Origin: Mucilaginibacter sp. L196
GTDB taxonomy: Bacteria > Bacteroidota > Bacteroidia > Sphingobacteriales > Sphingobacteriaceae
NCBI RefSeq assembly: GCF_009765905.1
Contig: NZ_LMUO01000019.1
Coordinates: forward strand, 172,303-236,302
Reading direction: 5' to 3'
DNA length: 64,000 bases
Below are positions 36,985-45,648 of this stretch, piece after piece. The translations under genes and the position numbers were made by a program. The notes below the pieces were generated by a model. The model saw nothing but the letters and a program-made list of their open reading frames with translations. It had not been told where the DNA came from and did no database searches. Every line of letters begins with the position of its first letter. Position 1 is the first letter of the stretch.

Positions 36985-38097
36985 ATGGAAAACATCATTC
37001 CAAAATCGTCAAACAGGCTCATTTCCTTAGATGTAATGCGAGGCCTAATCATGATACTGTTGGCCGGCGAAAGCTGCCTGGTGTATGTAAATTTGCAGGC
37101 CCTGCATTTAGGAGGTGTAGCCGACGGTTTTATTAACCAATTTTTTCATGATCCATGGCATGGCCTGCACTTTTGGGATTGTGTGCAACCTGCCTTCATG
37201 CTGATGGCCGGGGCGGCAATGTATATCTCTTACCACTCAAAATTGCAAAAGGGGATAACTTGGCAGCAAAACCTTAAGCACATTGCCATACGATCATTAA
37301 AGCTGTTTATACTGGGCACATGCCTTCATTGTGTTTACGCCGGTAAATTAGTGTTCGAGCTTTGGAATGTGTTAACACAGTTGGCCTTTACAACGCTTAT
37401 TGCTTATCTGATTATTAACAGGTCATTCTGGTTCCAGATCGCTTTCTCTGTCGCGTTATTGATTATCACTGATGTATTATATCGCAACATATTAATGCCT
37501 GGCTTTAATCAACCTTATGTAGAGTTTCACAATTTCGGGGCTTATATGGATACCGTTTTAATGGGTAAGATAAATACCGATGGATGGGTAGCCATAAATA
37601 TAATACCTACAGCCGCGCATACAATTTGGGGCGTTTTGGCGGGTAGGTTGTTGATCTCAAAAGAATCAGCTAATAAAAAAATACTTTACCTGCTAATAGC
37701 AGGTTTGGTTGGGTTGGTACTGGGTTTCGGGCTTGATGTTACAAATATTGTCCCTATCATCAAACGCATAAGCACCAGTTCTTTCACTTTAGCATCAGGT
37801 GGATGGGTATTGATCATTATGGCCTTCTTATACTGGTTGGTTGATATTAAACAAGTAAATAAATATGCCTGGGTTTGTGTAGTAGTGGGCATGAATTCCA
37901 TATTTATTTACCTGTTTTTTGAAACCGTTGGTGCGCAATGGTTCAATGGCGCCATAGGTATTTTTGTGAAAGGATTTATAGGCGTTACTGGTATGCCTTT
38001 AAATATTATAGCTGTAATTTCTGCACTGGTTACCTTATTTGCTGAGTGGTACCTGTGTTATTTCCTGAGTAAGCATAAAGTGTTTATCAAAATATAA
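36985..38097 (+). CDS. NagX-like DUF5009 membrane protein (HGSNAT-type acyltransferase)
   Basis: The 370-residue product has about ten membrane segments. The opening SNRLISLDVMRGLIMILL is the COG4299/DUF5009 signature, and a histidine-containing loop follows (FFHDPWHGLHFWDCVQPAFM). The family includes human heparan-alpha-glucosaminide N-acetyltransferase and bacterial NagX, which is repeatedly found in N-acetylglucosamine regulons. By context it could acetylate glucosamine residues or move N-acetylated sugars through the inner membrane. The exact activity here is inference. It sits eight bases before the GH31 gene. Confidence 0.82.
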   Translation: MENIIPKSSNRLISLDVMRGLIMILLAGESCLVYVNLQALHLGGVADGFINQFFHDPWHGLHFWDCVQPAFMLMAGAAMYISYHSKLQKGITWQQNLKHIAIRSLKLFILGTCLHCVYAGKLVFELWNVLTQLAFTTLIAYLIINRSFWFQIAFSVALLIITDVLYRNILMPGFNQPYVEFHNFGAYMDTVLMGKINTDGWVAINIIPTAAHTIWGVLAGRLLISKESANKKILYLLIAGLVGLVLGFGLDVTNIVPIIKRISTSSFTLASGGWVLIIMAFLYWLVDIKQVNKYAWVCVVVGMNSIFIYLFFETVGAQWFNGAIGIFVKGFIGVTGMPLNIIAVISALVTLFAEWYLCYFLSKHKVFIKI

Positions 38098-38105
38098 ACC
38101 AACAA

Positions 38106-39716
38106 ATGAATAAGCTAACTATTGTAACCTGCCTTTTAATATGGGTATGCGGGGTATCCTCTGCCCAAACAAATCAATCTGCTAAAAAAAATATAACTAT
38201 TGAAGCCGGTGAGAAATGGTTTGGCGGTACTGTTGATGATGGCCACATAATGCCTTTTCAAAATGGTTATAGTTTTAATTTGTATGGTGATAATAAAGAC
38301 AATCAATCCGCACCATTATTATTATCAACCAAAGGTCGCTATATATGGAGCGATCAGCCTTTTGAATTTACAATACAAGGCAACCAATTAATTATTGATA
38401 AAGCATTAGATAGCGTTTCAGTTGTAAAAGCAGGCAGCACTTTAGCCGATGCGTTTAAAGCTGCAAGTAAAAGCAAATTCGCGGCAAGCGGCCAGATGCC
38501 TGATAGTCTGTTGTTCGCCCGCCCGCAATACAATACCTGGATTGAGTTGGTTTATAATCAAAACCAAACCGATATTTTAAAATATGCTCATCAAATTATA
38601 GATAACGGGTTTCCTCCGGGAGTGTTGATGATTGATGATAACTGGATGGATTTTTACGGCAAGTTCAGTTTTAGAAAAGACCGTTTTACCGATGCCAAAC
38701 AAATGATTGCCGAACTGCATCAACTAGGCTTTAAAGTAATGGTTTGGGTTTGTCCGTTCATCTCATCAGATAGTGAAATATCAAGAGATCTTGAAGCAAA
38801 AAAACTGCTATTACTTGATGACCAGGGCGATAAAACCTTAACATGGGATAAAGCAACCCGACCGGCAATAATCAGCTGGTGGAATGGCTATAGCGCCGAG
38901 CTTGATTTTACTAATCCCGATGCTATAAAATGGTATAAAACACAGTTGCAATACATGGTGGATACTTACGGCCTTGATGGATTTAAGTTTGATGCCGGGG
39001 ATATGGAGTTTTATCCTTCAAACGTGATCTCTTTTAAACCTGCAACACCTAACCAACAATCTGAATTATGGGGAAGCATTGGCTTATCATACCCATTAAA
39101 TGAATACCGCGCAATGTGGAAAAGAGGTGGCCAACCACTGGCTGAAAGGTTACGCGATAAAAAACATAACTGGAACGATCTGCAAAAACTGATACCAAAC
39201 ATTACAGCCTCTGGCTTATTAGGTTACCAGTTTACCTGCCCGGATATGATTGGCGGCGGAGAATACGGTTCATTTATTGGCCTAAACCATTTTGATCAGG
39301 ATTTGGTAGTAAGATCAGCCCAATGTAGCGCGCTAATGCCGATGATGCAGTTCTCAGTCGCACCTTGGCGTATTCTTGATGCAATTCATTTGGCAGCGGT
39401 AAAAAAAGCTGTAGCACTTAGGCAAAAATATACTGCTTATATCATGCAAACGGTTAAGCAATCAACCATAACCGGCGAACCTATAGTTAGGAATATGGAA
39501 TACGAATTCCCGGGACAGGGATTAGATACGGTTAAAGATCAGTTTATGCTGGGTAAAATGATTATGGTGGCGCCTGTTTTAGAAAAGGCTGATCATCGGA
39601 AAATCATCTTCCCGAAAGGTAAATGGCAAAGTGAAGATGGAAAAATATTCAAAGGGCCATCAGTAAAGATTGTTGAGGTAGGACTGGGCGATGTGCCTGT
39701 TTTTAAGAAACTATAA
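38106..39716 (+). CDS. Glycoside hydrolase family 31
   Basis: The 536-residue product has a signal peptide (1-20, ending SSA). It is a compact GH31 with no C-terminal extensions. The nucleophile is D296 in GFKFDAGDME; the acid/base is D380 in TCPDMIGGGEYG. The RSAQCSALMPMMQFS segment follows, as in the family. GH31 includes alpha-glucosidases, alpha-xylosidases and, in Bacteroidota, alpha-N-acetylgalactosaminidases. The last would fit the neighbouring amino-sugar enzymes, but specificity cannot be read from the sequence. Confidence 0.9.
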   Translation: MNKLTIVTCLLIWVCGVSSAQTNQSAKKNITIEAGEKWFGGTVDDGHIMPFQNGYSFNLYGDNKDNQSAPLLLSTKGRYIWSDQPFEFTIQGNQLIIDKALDSVSVVKAGSTLADAFKAASKSKFAASGQMPDSLLFARPQYNTWIELVYNQNQTDILKYAHQIIDNGFPPGVLMIDDNWMDFYGKFSFRKDRFTDAKQMIAELHQLGFKVMVWVCPFISSDSEISRDLEAKKLLLLDDQGDKTLTWDKATRPAIISWWNGYSAELDFTNPDAIKWYKTQLQYMVDTYGLDGFKFDAGDMEFYPSNVISFKPATPNQQSELWGSIGLSYPLNEYRAMWKRGGQPLAERLRDKKHNWNDLQKLIPNITASGLLGYQFTCPDMIGGGEYGSFIGLNHFDQDLVVRSAQCSALMPMMQFSVAPWRILDAIHLAAVKKAVALRQKYTAYIMQTVKQSTITGEPIVRNMEYEFPGQGLDTVKDQFMLGKMIMVAPVLEKADHRKIIFPKGKWQSEDGKIFKGPSVKIVEVGLGDVPVFKKL

Positions 39717-39743
39717 ATGTTAATTAATACTAATTAAACAATC

Positions 39744-41270
39744 ATGAAAGCATTAGCACTGTTACTCGCATCAGCATTATTCCTGATGTCGTGCAGCAAA
39801 AAAGAAATGGCCATTAAAAATACGCCAACAGATACAGCAACAACTGCTACGTATACCGAGAGTACCCAGGATATTGTAAACCCTGAGCGTGGTTTTTTTC
39901 AATATGCGGAGATACATTCAAATAATTACATTCCGCTTAGCCAAAGTTTGCTGGCTAGTTACCGGAGTAGTACGAGTATCACAGGCGCAACCTACACGGT
40001 ATCATGTAGCCTGGTTTTTGTAGAGTACGTGTTGGATAGTTTTGTAACCAGCCCTATATCTGCTGATTTTCTGACAAAATTCGATCAGGATTGCGCTACT
40101 GCAAGATTAGCAGGCGTAAAGCTTATACCGCGTTTTATCTACACCAATACTACACATTCCGGTACTTGCGCTGAGCAATCGGTTTGTCCTCTTTATGGTG
40201 ATGCAACTAAGGCAGTAGTATTAGAGCATATTAGTCAGTTGGCGCCGCATTTACAGGCAAACGAAGATGTAATCGCGGTTATGCAATTAGGCTTTATAGG
40301 TATTTATGGCGAGAATTATTATACCGATTATTTTGGTGATGCATCTTCTAACGGCCAGGGAAAGTTGCTCGACCAAAACTGGCAGGATCGTATTGATGTG
40401 TTAAAAGCGATGTTGGCTGCTGTACCTGCCGATCGTATGGTACAAGTGCGTACACCTCAATTTAAGGAAAGATATGTTTATGGTATTCAGGCAAATGTAA
40501 ATTCACCAGCCATGACCGATGCCGAAGCCTTTACCGAAACGGATAAAGCACGTATAGGCTTCCACAACGATTGCTTTTTATCAAGTACCAATGATGAAGG
40601 CACTTATTTCGACTACGGTAACTCATCAACCCCTGAAGCGGATGCAACAACTGCTTTAAGGAATTACGAATCATATGATACCAAGTACACCGCTGTTGGC
40701 GGTGAAACTTGTAGCGATGCTTACACCCCGCAAAATGAATGCGAGCCAACCGGTATAGCAAAGTCAGAATTCGCAACGTTTCATTACAGCTTTTTAAATG
40801 CGGTTTATAACCTCGACCTGAACAACAACTGGGTATCCGGTGGTTGTATGGATAGCATCAAACAAAAACTAGGCTATCGTTTTGTATTACGCAAAGCAGA
40901 GCTGCCAACGTCAGTAAGCGCTACCGGAAACATCAGCGTTAACCTAACTATTGATAATATTGGTTACGCTTCTCCGTATAACCCAAGGCCGGTACAATTG
41001 GTTCTGCGTAATCAAACATCAGGCAAAGTATTTGTGGCGGCATTTAATACCGATATACGCAAATGGTATACAGGTACTATCAACTTGCAACAAACATTAA
41101 CTATGCCATCGGGTATTACAGCGGGCAATTATGATGTGTTGTTAAACATGCCTGATAATGCAACTACGTTAAATACAAATCCAAATTTTAGTATACAATT
41201 AGCAAATAATAACACCTGGGAAACAACAACAGGTTATAACAAATTACAAGGGACTTTAGTGGTTAAATAA
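39744..41270 (+). CDS. DUF4832/DUF4874 lipoprotein
   Basis: The 508-residue product has a lipobox (LFLMSC, C17). The N-terminal part begins NPERGFFQYAEIHS and has FVEYVLDSF and AGVKLIPRFIYTN, the DUF4874 TIM-barrel-like pattern; acidic residues follow in MQLGFIGIYGENY. The C-terminal half contains the DUF4832 pattern (QVRTPQFKERYV, and a beta sandwich of about 90 residues with DNIGYASPYNPRPVQLVLRN). Such proteins are seen in Bacteroidota glycan loci and are possible glycosidases with no CAZy assignment that I know. An E/D pair near GENY could be catalytic (inference). Confidence 0.8.
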   Translation: MKALALLLASALFLMSCSKKEMAIKNTPTDTATTATYTESTQDIVNPERGFFQYAEIHSNNYIPLSQSLLASYRSSTSITGATYTVSCSLVFVEYVLDSFVTSPISADFLTKFDQDCATARLAGVKLIPRFIYTNTTHSGTCAEQSVCPLYGDATKAVVLEHISQLAPHLQANEDVIAVMQLGFIGIYGENYYTDYFGDASSNGQGKLLDQNWQDRIDVLKAMLAAVPADRMVQVRTPQFKERYVYGIQANVNSPAMTDAEAFTETDKARIGFHNDCFLSSTNDEGTYFDYGNSSTPEADATTALRNYESYDTKYTAVGGETCSDAYTPQNECEPTGIAKSEFATFHYSFLNAVYNLDLNNNWVSGGCMDSIKQKLGYRFVLRKAELPTSVSATGNISVNLTIDNIGYASPYNPRPVQLVLRNQTSGKVFVAAFNTDIRKWYTGTINLQQTLTMPSGITAGNYDVLLNMPDNATTLNTNPNFSIQLANNNTWETTTGYNKLQGTLVVK

Positions 41271-41275
41271 TAATA

Positions 41276-42301
41276 ATGGGAAAGATATTGGTTACAGGGG
41301 GCACGGGCTACATAGGTGCACATACAGTTGTTGAATTACAAAATAACGGCTACGAGGTTGTTATTATAGATAATTTGTCCAATTCGGATATTAAGATACT
41401 CACACAAATTGAGACTATCACATGCAAAAACCCTGCCTTTGTAAAACTCGATCTGCGTGATAAATCGTCGATCATAGAATTTTTAAAACAGCATACCGAT
41501 ATAAGCGGCGTAATACATTTTGCGGCCTCAAAATCGGTAAGCGAATCGGTTAAAAATCCGCTGTTGTATTACGATAACAATATATCAACGCTGGTTAACT
41601 TGTTAAACTCATTGGCGGGCAAACCAGTGAATTTTGTATTCTCCTCGTCATGCACCGTTTACGGCGAACCGGATATATTACCCGTTACAGAACAAGCGGA
41701 AATAAAAAAAGCAGAATCGCCTTACGGCAATACCAAGCAAATAGGCGAGGAGATATTAAAGGAAACGGCAAACGCGACTGACGATTTAAAAGTGATCGCC
41801 CTAAGATACTTTAACCCGGTCGGCGCGCATCAATCAGCTTTAATTGGCGAATTGCCAAATGGTGTACCACAAAATCTGGTGCCATTCATCACACAAACAG
41901 CCATCGGTAAGCGTGAACAATTAACTGTTTTTGGCGATAAATTTGATACGCCTGATGGTAGCTGTATCCGTGATTTTATTCATGTGGTTGATTTGGCTAA
42001 GGCACATGTTGCCGCCATAAAACGCATGGAAGCGAAACAAATGGCCGCTGCTTATGAGGTGTTTAATGTGGGTACAGGTAACGGTTATTCAGTACTGGAA
42101 CTGATCCACACGTTTGAAAAAGTTACCGGTAAGCAATTGAATTATCGTATTGGTCCGCCACGTGACGGGGACATTGTGAAAATTTGGGGCGATGTGAGCC
42201 TTGCCGAAAAAGAGCTAAACTGGAAAGCCGAAAACGATTTAACCAGTATGTTGTCATCAGCATGGACGTGGGAAAAATATATTAATAACAATCCTTTTTA
42301 A
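41276..42301 (+). CDS. galE: UDP-glucose/UDP-N-acetylglucosamine 4-epimerase
   Basis: The 341-residue product is a short-chain dehydrogenase-type epimerase: GGTGYIGAHTVVEL NAD loop, catalytic S125 in SSSCTVYG, Y150 and K154 in SPYGNTKQIG. Residues after position 290 are the C-terminal lid (YRIGPPRDGDIV). It interconverts UDP-Glc and UDP-Gal, and many bacterial GalEs also take UDP-GlcNAc/UDP-GalNAc; which one here is not readable. The gene starts five bases after the DUF4832 gene, in the middle of a catabolic operon, so a role in the released sugar is likely. Confidence 0.92.
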   Translation: MGKILVTGGTGYIGAHTVVELQNNGYEVVIIDNLSNSDIKILTQIETITCKNPAFVKLDLRDKSSIIEFLKQHTDISGVIHFAASKSVSESVKNPLLYYDNNISTLVNLLNSLAGKPVNFVFSSSCTVYGEPDILPVTEQAEIKKAESPYGNTKQIGEEILKETANATDDLKVIALRYFNPVGAHQSALIGELPNGVPQNLVPFITQTAIGKREQLTVFGDKFDTPDGSCIRDFIHVVDLAKAHVAAIKRMEAKQMAAAYEVFNVGTGNGYSVLELIHTFEKVTGKQLNYRIGPPRDGDIVKIWGDVSLAEKELNWKAENDLTSMLSSAWTWEKYINNNPF

Positions 42302-42311
42302 AGTAAATAAT

Positions 42312-44318
42312 ATGTACAAGAAACTTTTTTTGTTTTTGATTTGGTTGATTGCCGGGTTAAATGGTTCTATTGCCCAGGTTGGTTACCCGGGCAATAAACC
42401 CGGCCTTGCGTCAATCAAAAAAGCAGACAAAACCATAACTTTTGAAAATAATGCGCTAGCAATGAGTTTTACCACTAATGGCAATAAATTAACTATTGCC
42501 GGTTTTAGTGATAAGCAAACTAAGGAGCATTTAGCCATTGGTAAAAGCGCTTTATTTTTATTGTTGATTGGCAATAAAACCGTCACATCAAATGAATTTA
42601 CTTTGGTAGGTTCAGCAACTATATCAGATATAACCGGAGATGAAAGCGCGCTTAAATACGCAGATAGACTGTCCGGCAAAAAACTAAGCGCTGATCTGGA
42701 AGATGCTAAACTAGGCCTAAAAGTTCATTGGGAAGCGAGCTTGTTAAACGAGGGTAACTATATTCGGCAGATATTCACCTTTAATGCTGCGGATTCGGTT
42801 AAGATCTCCAAAATTACGCTGGTACAATTACCATCATCCATCGGCATAAAAAAAGAAGGTACGGTTGATGGCTCGCCATTGGTGCACAACAACATGTTTT
42901 TCTCATTGGAGCACCCGATGAGTCAGACATTGACTAACAAGAGCAGTGTGTCCATTTATTTACCACGTTTAAACCCGGTTTATAACTCAGCGCCGCTGAC
43001 TATATCATCGGTTTGGGGTACTACGCCTACCAGTCAATTGCGCCGTGGTTTTCTGTACTATACCGAGCGCGAAAGAGCGGTGCCTTATCGCCAGTTTTTG
43101 CATTATAATTCCTGGTTTGATATTTCGTGGGATGACAGTAAACTAAACGATTCTGTTTGCCTTGATCGTATAAAAGCATTTAAGGACAGCCTGATAGACA
43201 AACGCAATGTAAAACTGAAAGCGTTTTTGTTTGATGATGGCTGGGATGATACTAAAACATTGTGGCAATTTAACTCAGGTTTCCCTAATGGGTTTACCAA
43301 TATAGCTAAAGCAGCTAAAGAGGCCAATTCAACGCTTGGTGTATGGATTTCGCCTTGGGGAGGTTATGATGAGCACAAAAAACAACGCCTTGCTTACGGT
43401 GCAAAACAAACCCCGCCTTTTGAAACTAATGAAAATGGTTTTTCATTAACAGGGCCAAACTATTACAAACGTTTCAGGGGCGTAACTACATCATTTATCA
43501 AGGATTATAACATCAGCATATTCAAGTTTGATGGGGTAGGTGCAGGTAACGGCGCAAGTGGTGCCAGTATCACTTATCAAAAGGATATAGAAGCATTTTT
43601 AAAGCTGATAACCGAGTTGCGTACCGATAAACCTGATTTATACCTGAGCTTAACTGTTGGCACATGGCCATCAGTTTACTGGTTAAAATATGGTGATGCC
43701 ATTTGGCGCGCAGGTGATGACACCGGTTTAGGCGGCGAAGGACCCAAACGCCAGCAATGGATCACCTACAAAGACGGTCAGGCTTATGAAAATATTGTAA
43801 AACGTGCACCGCTATATCCTTTAAACTCGGTAATGTATCATGGTATTTGTATTGCAGATCGTGGCCTGCCTGGCACACTGGAGATGGATAACAAAAACAT
43901 CAGCGATGAGATCTGGGCATTTTTCGGCAGCGGAACAAGCTTGCAGGAATTGTATGTTGATCCGCACAAATTAAATTCAGTGGATTGGGATTGTATTCGT
44001 GATGCATCAAACTGGTCAAAAGCACACGCTAAACAATTAGCTGATACCCACTGGGTTGGCGGTAACCCGTTAAAAGGTGAAGTTTATGGTTATGCTGGCT
44101 GGGCCGATAAAAAGGGCGTGCTGAGTTTACGTAACCCAACATCGCACACAAAAACATTTATAATACATACAAGGCAAGTATTAGACATACCTACCGGTTA
44201 TAGCGCTAATTATAGTTTCTATGATGCTAAAACAAATGCAAAAACACCATTGTATACTGGTGAAACTTTTGTGGTTAAATTAGCTCCATTTGAAGTAAAG
44301 GTTATGGAAGCTAGGTAG
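42312..44318 (+). CDS. GH36-like (clan GH-D) alpha-galactosidase-type enzyme
   Basis: The 668-residue product has a signal peptide (1-22, ending AQ), a beta-sandwich N-terminal part (about 30-240), a TIM barrel (250-560) and a C-terminal beta domain. GH-D residues are readable: D308-D309 in FLFDDGWDD, nucleophile D407 in FKFDGVGAG and acid/base D469 or D470 in WRAGDDTG. The best fold match is GH36, but the sequence is distant and some related Bacteroidota proteins are mislabelled enterotoxin. A retaining alpha-galactosidase or alpha-N-acetylgalactosaminidase is the likely reaction. It ends the first operon of the locus. Confidence 0.75.
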   Translation: MYKKLFLFLIWLIAGLNGSIAQVGYPGNKPGLASIKKADKTITFENNALAMSFTTNGNKLTIAGFSDKQTKEHLAIGKSALFLLLIGNKTVTSNEFTLVGSATISDITGDESALKYADRLSGKKLSADLEDAKLGLKVHWEASLLNEGNYIRQIFTFNAADSVKISKITLVQLPSSIGIKKEGTVDGSPLVHNNMFFSLEHPMSQTLTNKSSVSIYLPRLNPVYNSAPLTISSVWGTTPTSQLRRGFLYYTERERAVPYRQFLHYNSWFDISWDDSKLNDSVCLDRIKAFKDSLIDKRNVKLKAFLFDDGWDDTKTLWQFNSGFPNGFTNIAKAAKEANSTLGVWISPWGGYDEHKKQRLAYGAKQTPPFETNENGFSLTGPNYYKRFRGVTTSFIKDYNISIFKFDGVGAGNGASGASITYQKDIEAFLKLITELRTDKPDLYLSLTVGTWPSVYWLKYGDAIWRAGDDTGLGGEGPKRQQWITYKDGQAYENIVKRAPLYPLNSVMYHGICIADRGLPGTLEMDNKNISDEIWAFFGSGTSLQELYVDPHKLNSVDWDCIRDASNWSKAHAKQLADTHWVGGNPLKGEVYGYAGWADKKGVLSLRNPTSHTKTFIIHTRQVLDIPTGYSANYSFYDAKTNAKTPLYTGETFVVKLAPFEVKVMEAR

Positions 44319-44372
44319 TTATGAGCGAAATAAAAATAAATAAATAAAAAATGTGTGTTAATTTATAAAATG

Positions 44373-44388
44373 TGTGCACGGGCACGCA
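44373..44388 (+). promoter_or_regulatory. LacI-type operator, site 4
   Basis: TGTGCACGGGCACGCA matches the shared pattern and lies eight bases before the -7 box of the nahK operon, as at the susC promoter. It therefore joins the second operon to the same regulator. Confidence 0.7.
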
Positions 44389-44396
44389 AAATGTAT

Positions 44397-44404
44397 TATA
44401 TTTG
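44397..44404 (+). promoter_or_regulatory. -7 box (TATATTTG) of the nahK operon
   Basis: TATATTTG matches TAnnTTTG, 55 bases upstream of the nahK ATG, immediately after the operator at 44373. Confidence 0.6.
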
Positions 44405-44459
44405 TACTGTATATTTTAATTAACACAAAAACAAGAATAAACCAGGTTACATAACATAT

Positions 44460-45605
44460 ATGAATAACAACGCAATGCCTTATAATTTTACCGACATCAT
44501 TGCACATTTTAATACGGAAGGTGAGAATTTCGAAATTTCAAATTTCGGATCGGGACATATTAATGATACATACCTGGTTAAAAGCAAAACAGGGGTTCAT
44601 CCGGGCTACCTGTTGCAAAAAATAAACAGCTTTGTGTTTAAAAATATCGATGGTTTAATGAACAATATGCTGTTTGTTGTAAATCATCTGAAACAAAAAA
44701 TAAGCAAAGCAGGTGGCAATCCGGATAAAGAAGTGCTAACGCTTATTCCAACAAAAACAGATAGGTACTACTACAAAGACGAGCAGGACAACTACTGGCG
44801 CATGACCTGTTTTTTAGAAGATACTAAAAGCTACGACCTGGTTACGACTGAACAACAAGCCCATCAGGGTGGGGTAGCCTTTGGCAGGTTCCAGTATTTG
44901 TTGTCTGATCTTGATCCAAAGGTTTTGATCGATACGATTCCTGATTTCCTGAATATTGAAAAGCGTTTACATGATTTCAAGAATGCAATCAAAAAGAACT
45001 CTGCCGGTAGGCTAAAAAAAGTACAATCAGAAGTTGACTTTTTGAATAGCTGGGCTGTTGCCATGAATGAGATCCCTAAAATGGGAAGAGCAGGAATACT
45101 ACCGGTGCGCATCACGCATAATGATACCAAGTTCAATAATATCCTGTTGGATAAGGATAATAATATCCAATGCGTTATTGATTTGGATACCGTAATGCCA
45201 GGCTATGTAGCTTTTGATTTTGGCGATGCCATCCGCACCATTATCAATACTGCGGTGGAAGATGAAGCCGATTTAAATACTATACAATTAAATATTCCTT
45301 TGTTCGCTGAGTTTACCAAAGGATATCTGAGTCAAACCAAGTCATTCCTTACAGAAGCAGAATTAAAATCGCTGATAATGGGTGTGTTACTGTTACCATA
45401 TATGCAATCTATCAGGTTTTTAACTGATTATTTGGAAGGCGATGTGTATTACAAAATACATTTCGCCGAACATAATTTGCAACGTACACATGCGCAAATG
45501 CAGTTGTTTAAAATGCTTGAATTAAACAGGAAAGAACTGGAAAACATTGTTCAAACCGAATGGAAGAATGTAGAAACCGGAGTAGAAATCCCGGCGATAA
45601 AGTAG
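44460..45605 (+). CDS. nahK: NahK-like N-acetylhexosamine 1-kinase
   Basis: The 381-residue product is an aminoglycoside-phosphotransferase-fold kinase. Brenner motif: H220-N-D222-T-K-F-N in ITHNDTKFNN; the metal-binding D241-L-D243 is in VIDLDTVMPG, followed by FDFGDAIRT. The glycine-rich loop is GSGHINDTYLV (about 30-40). It resembles N-acetylhexosamine 1-kinases (NahK/LnpB) and mucin-desulfation MdsC proteins, which make GlcNAc-1-P or GalNAc-1-P from the free sugar with ATP. No lacto-N-biose phosphorylase is beside it. It opens an operon with nagB/PIG-L and a mutase. Confidence 0.8.
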   Translation: MNNNAMPYNFTDIIAHFNTEGENFEISNFGSGHINDTYLVKSKTGVHPGYLLQKINSFVFKNIDGLMNNMLFVVNHLKQKISKAGGNPDKEVLTLIPTKTDRYYYKDEQDNYWRMTCFLEDTKSYDLVTTEQQAHQGGVAFGRFQYLLSDLDPKVLIDTIPDFLNIEKRLHDFKNAIKKNSAGRLKKVQSEVDFLNSWAVAMNEIPKMGRAGILPVRITHNDTKFNNILLDKDNNIQCVIDLDTVMPGYVAFDFGDAIRTIINTAVEDEADLNTIQLNIPLFAEFTKGYLSQTKSFLTEAELKSLIMGVLLLPYMQSIRFLTDYLEGDVYYKIHFAEHNLQRTHAQMQLFKMLELNRKELENIVQTEWKNVETGVEIPAIK

Positions 45606-45648
45606 AATGCCTGAGTGAAGATACATCATACCCAAATACTAAATACAT

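Noticed and set aside
42312..44318. Enterotoxin-type annotation for the GH36-like protein
   Set aside because: The DDGW, KFD and AGDD residues fit a clan GH-D glycosidase; no toxin feature is visible.
44460..45605. Lacto-N-biose pathway beside NahK
   Set aside because: No GH112 phosphorylase or GalT-type uridylyltransferase is in the locus, so the bifidobacterial pathway is not supported.
44460..45605. Aminoglycoside resistance phosphotransferase
   Set aside because: The fold is shared, but the locus context and sequence around the Brenner motif fit sugar 1-kinases better.
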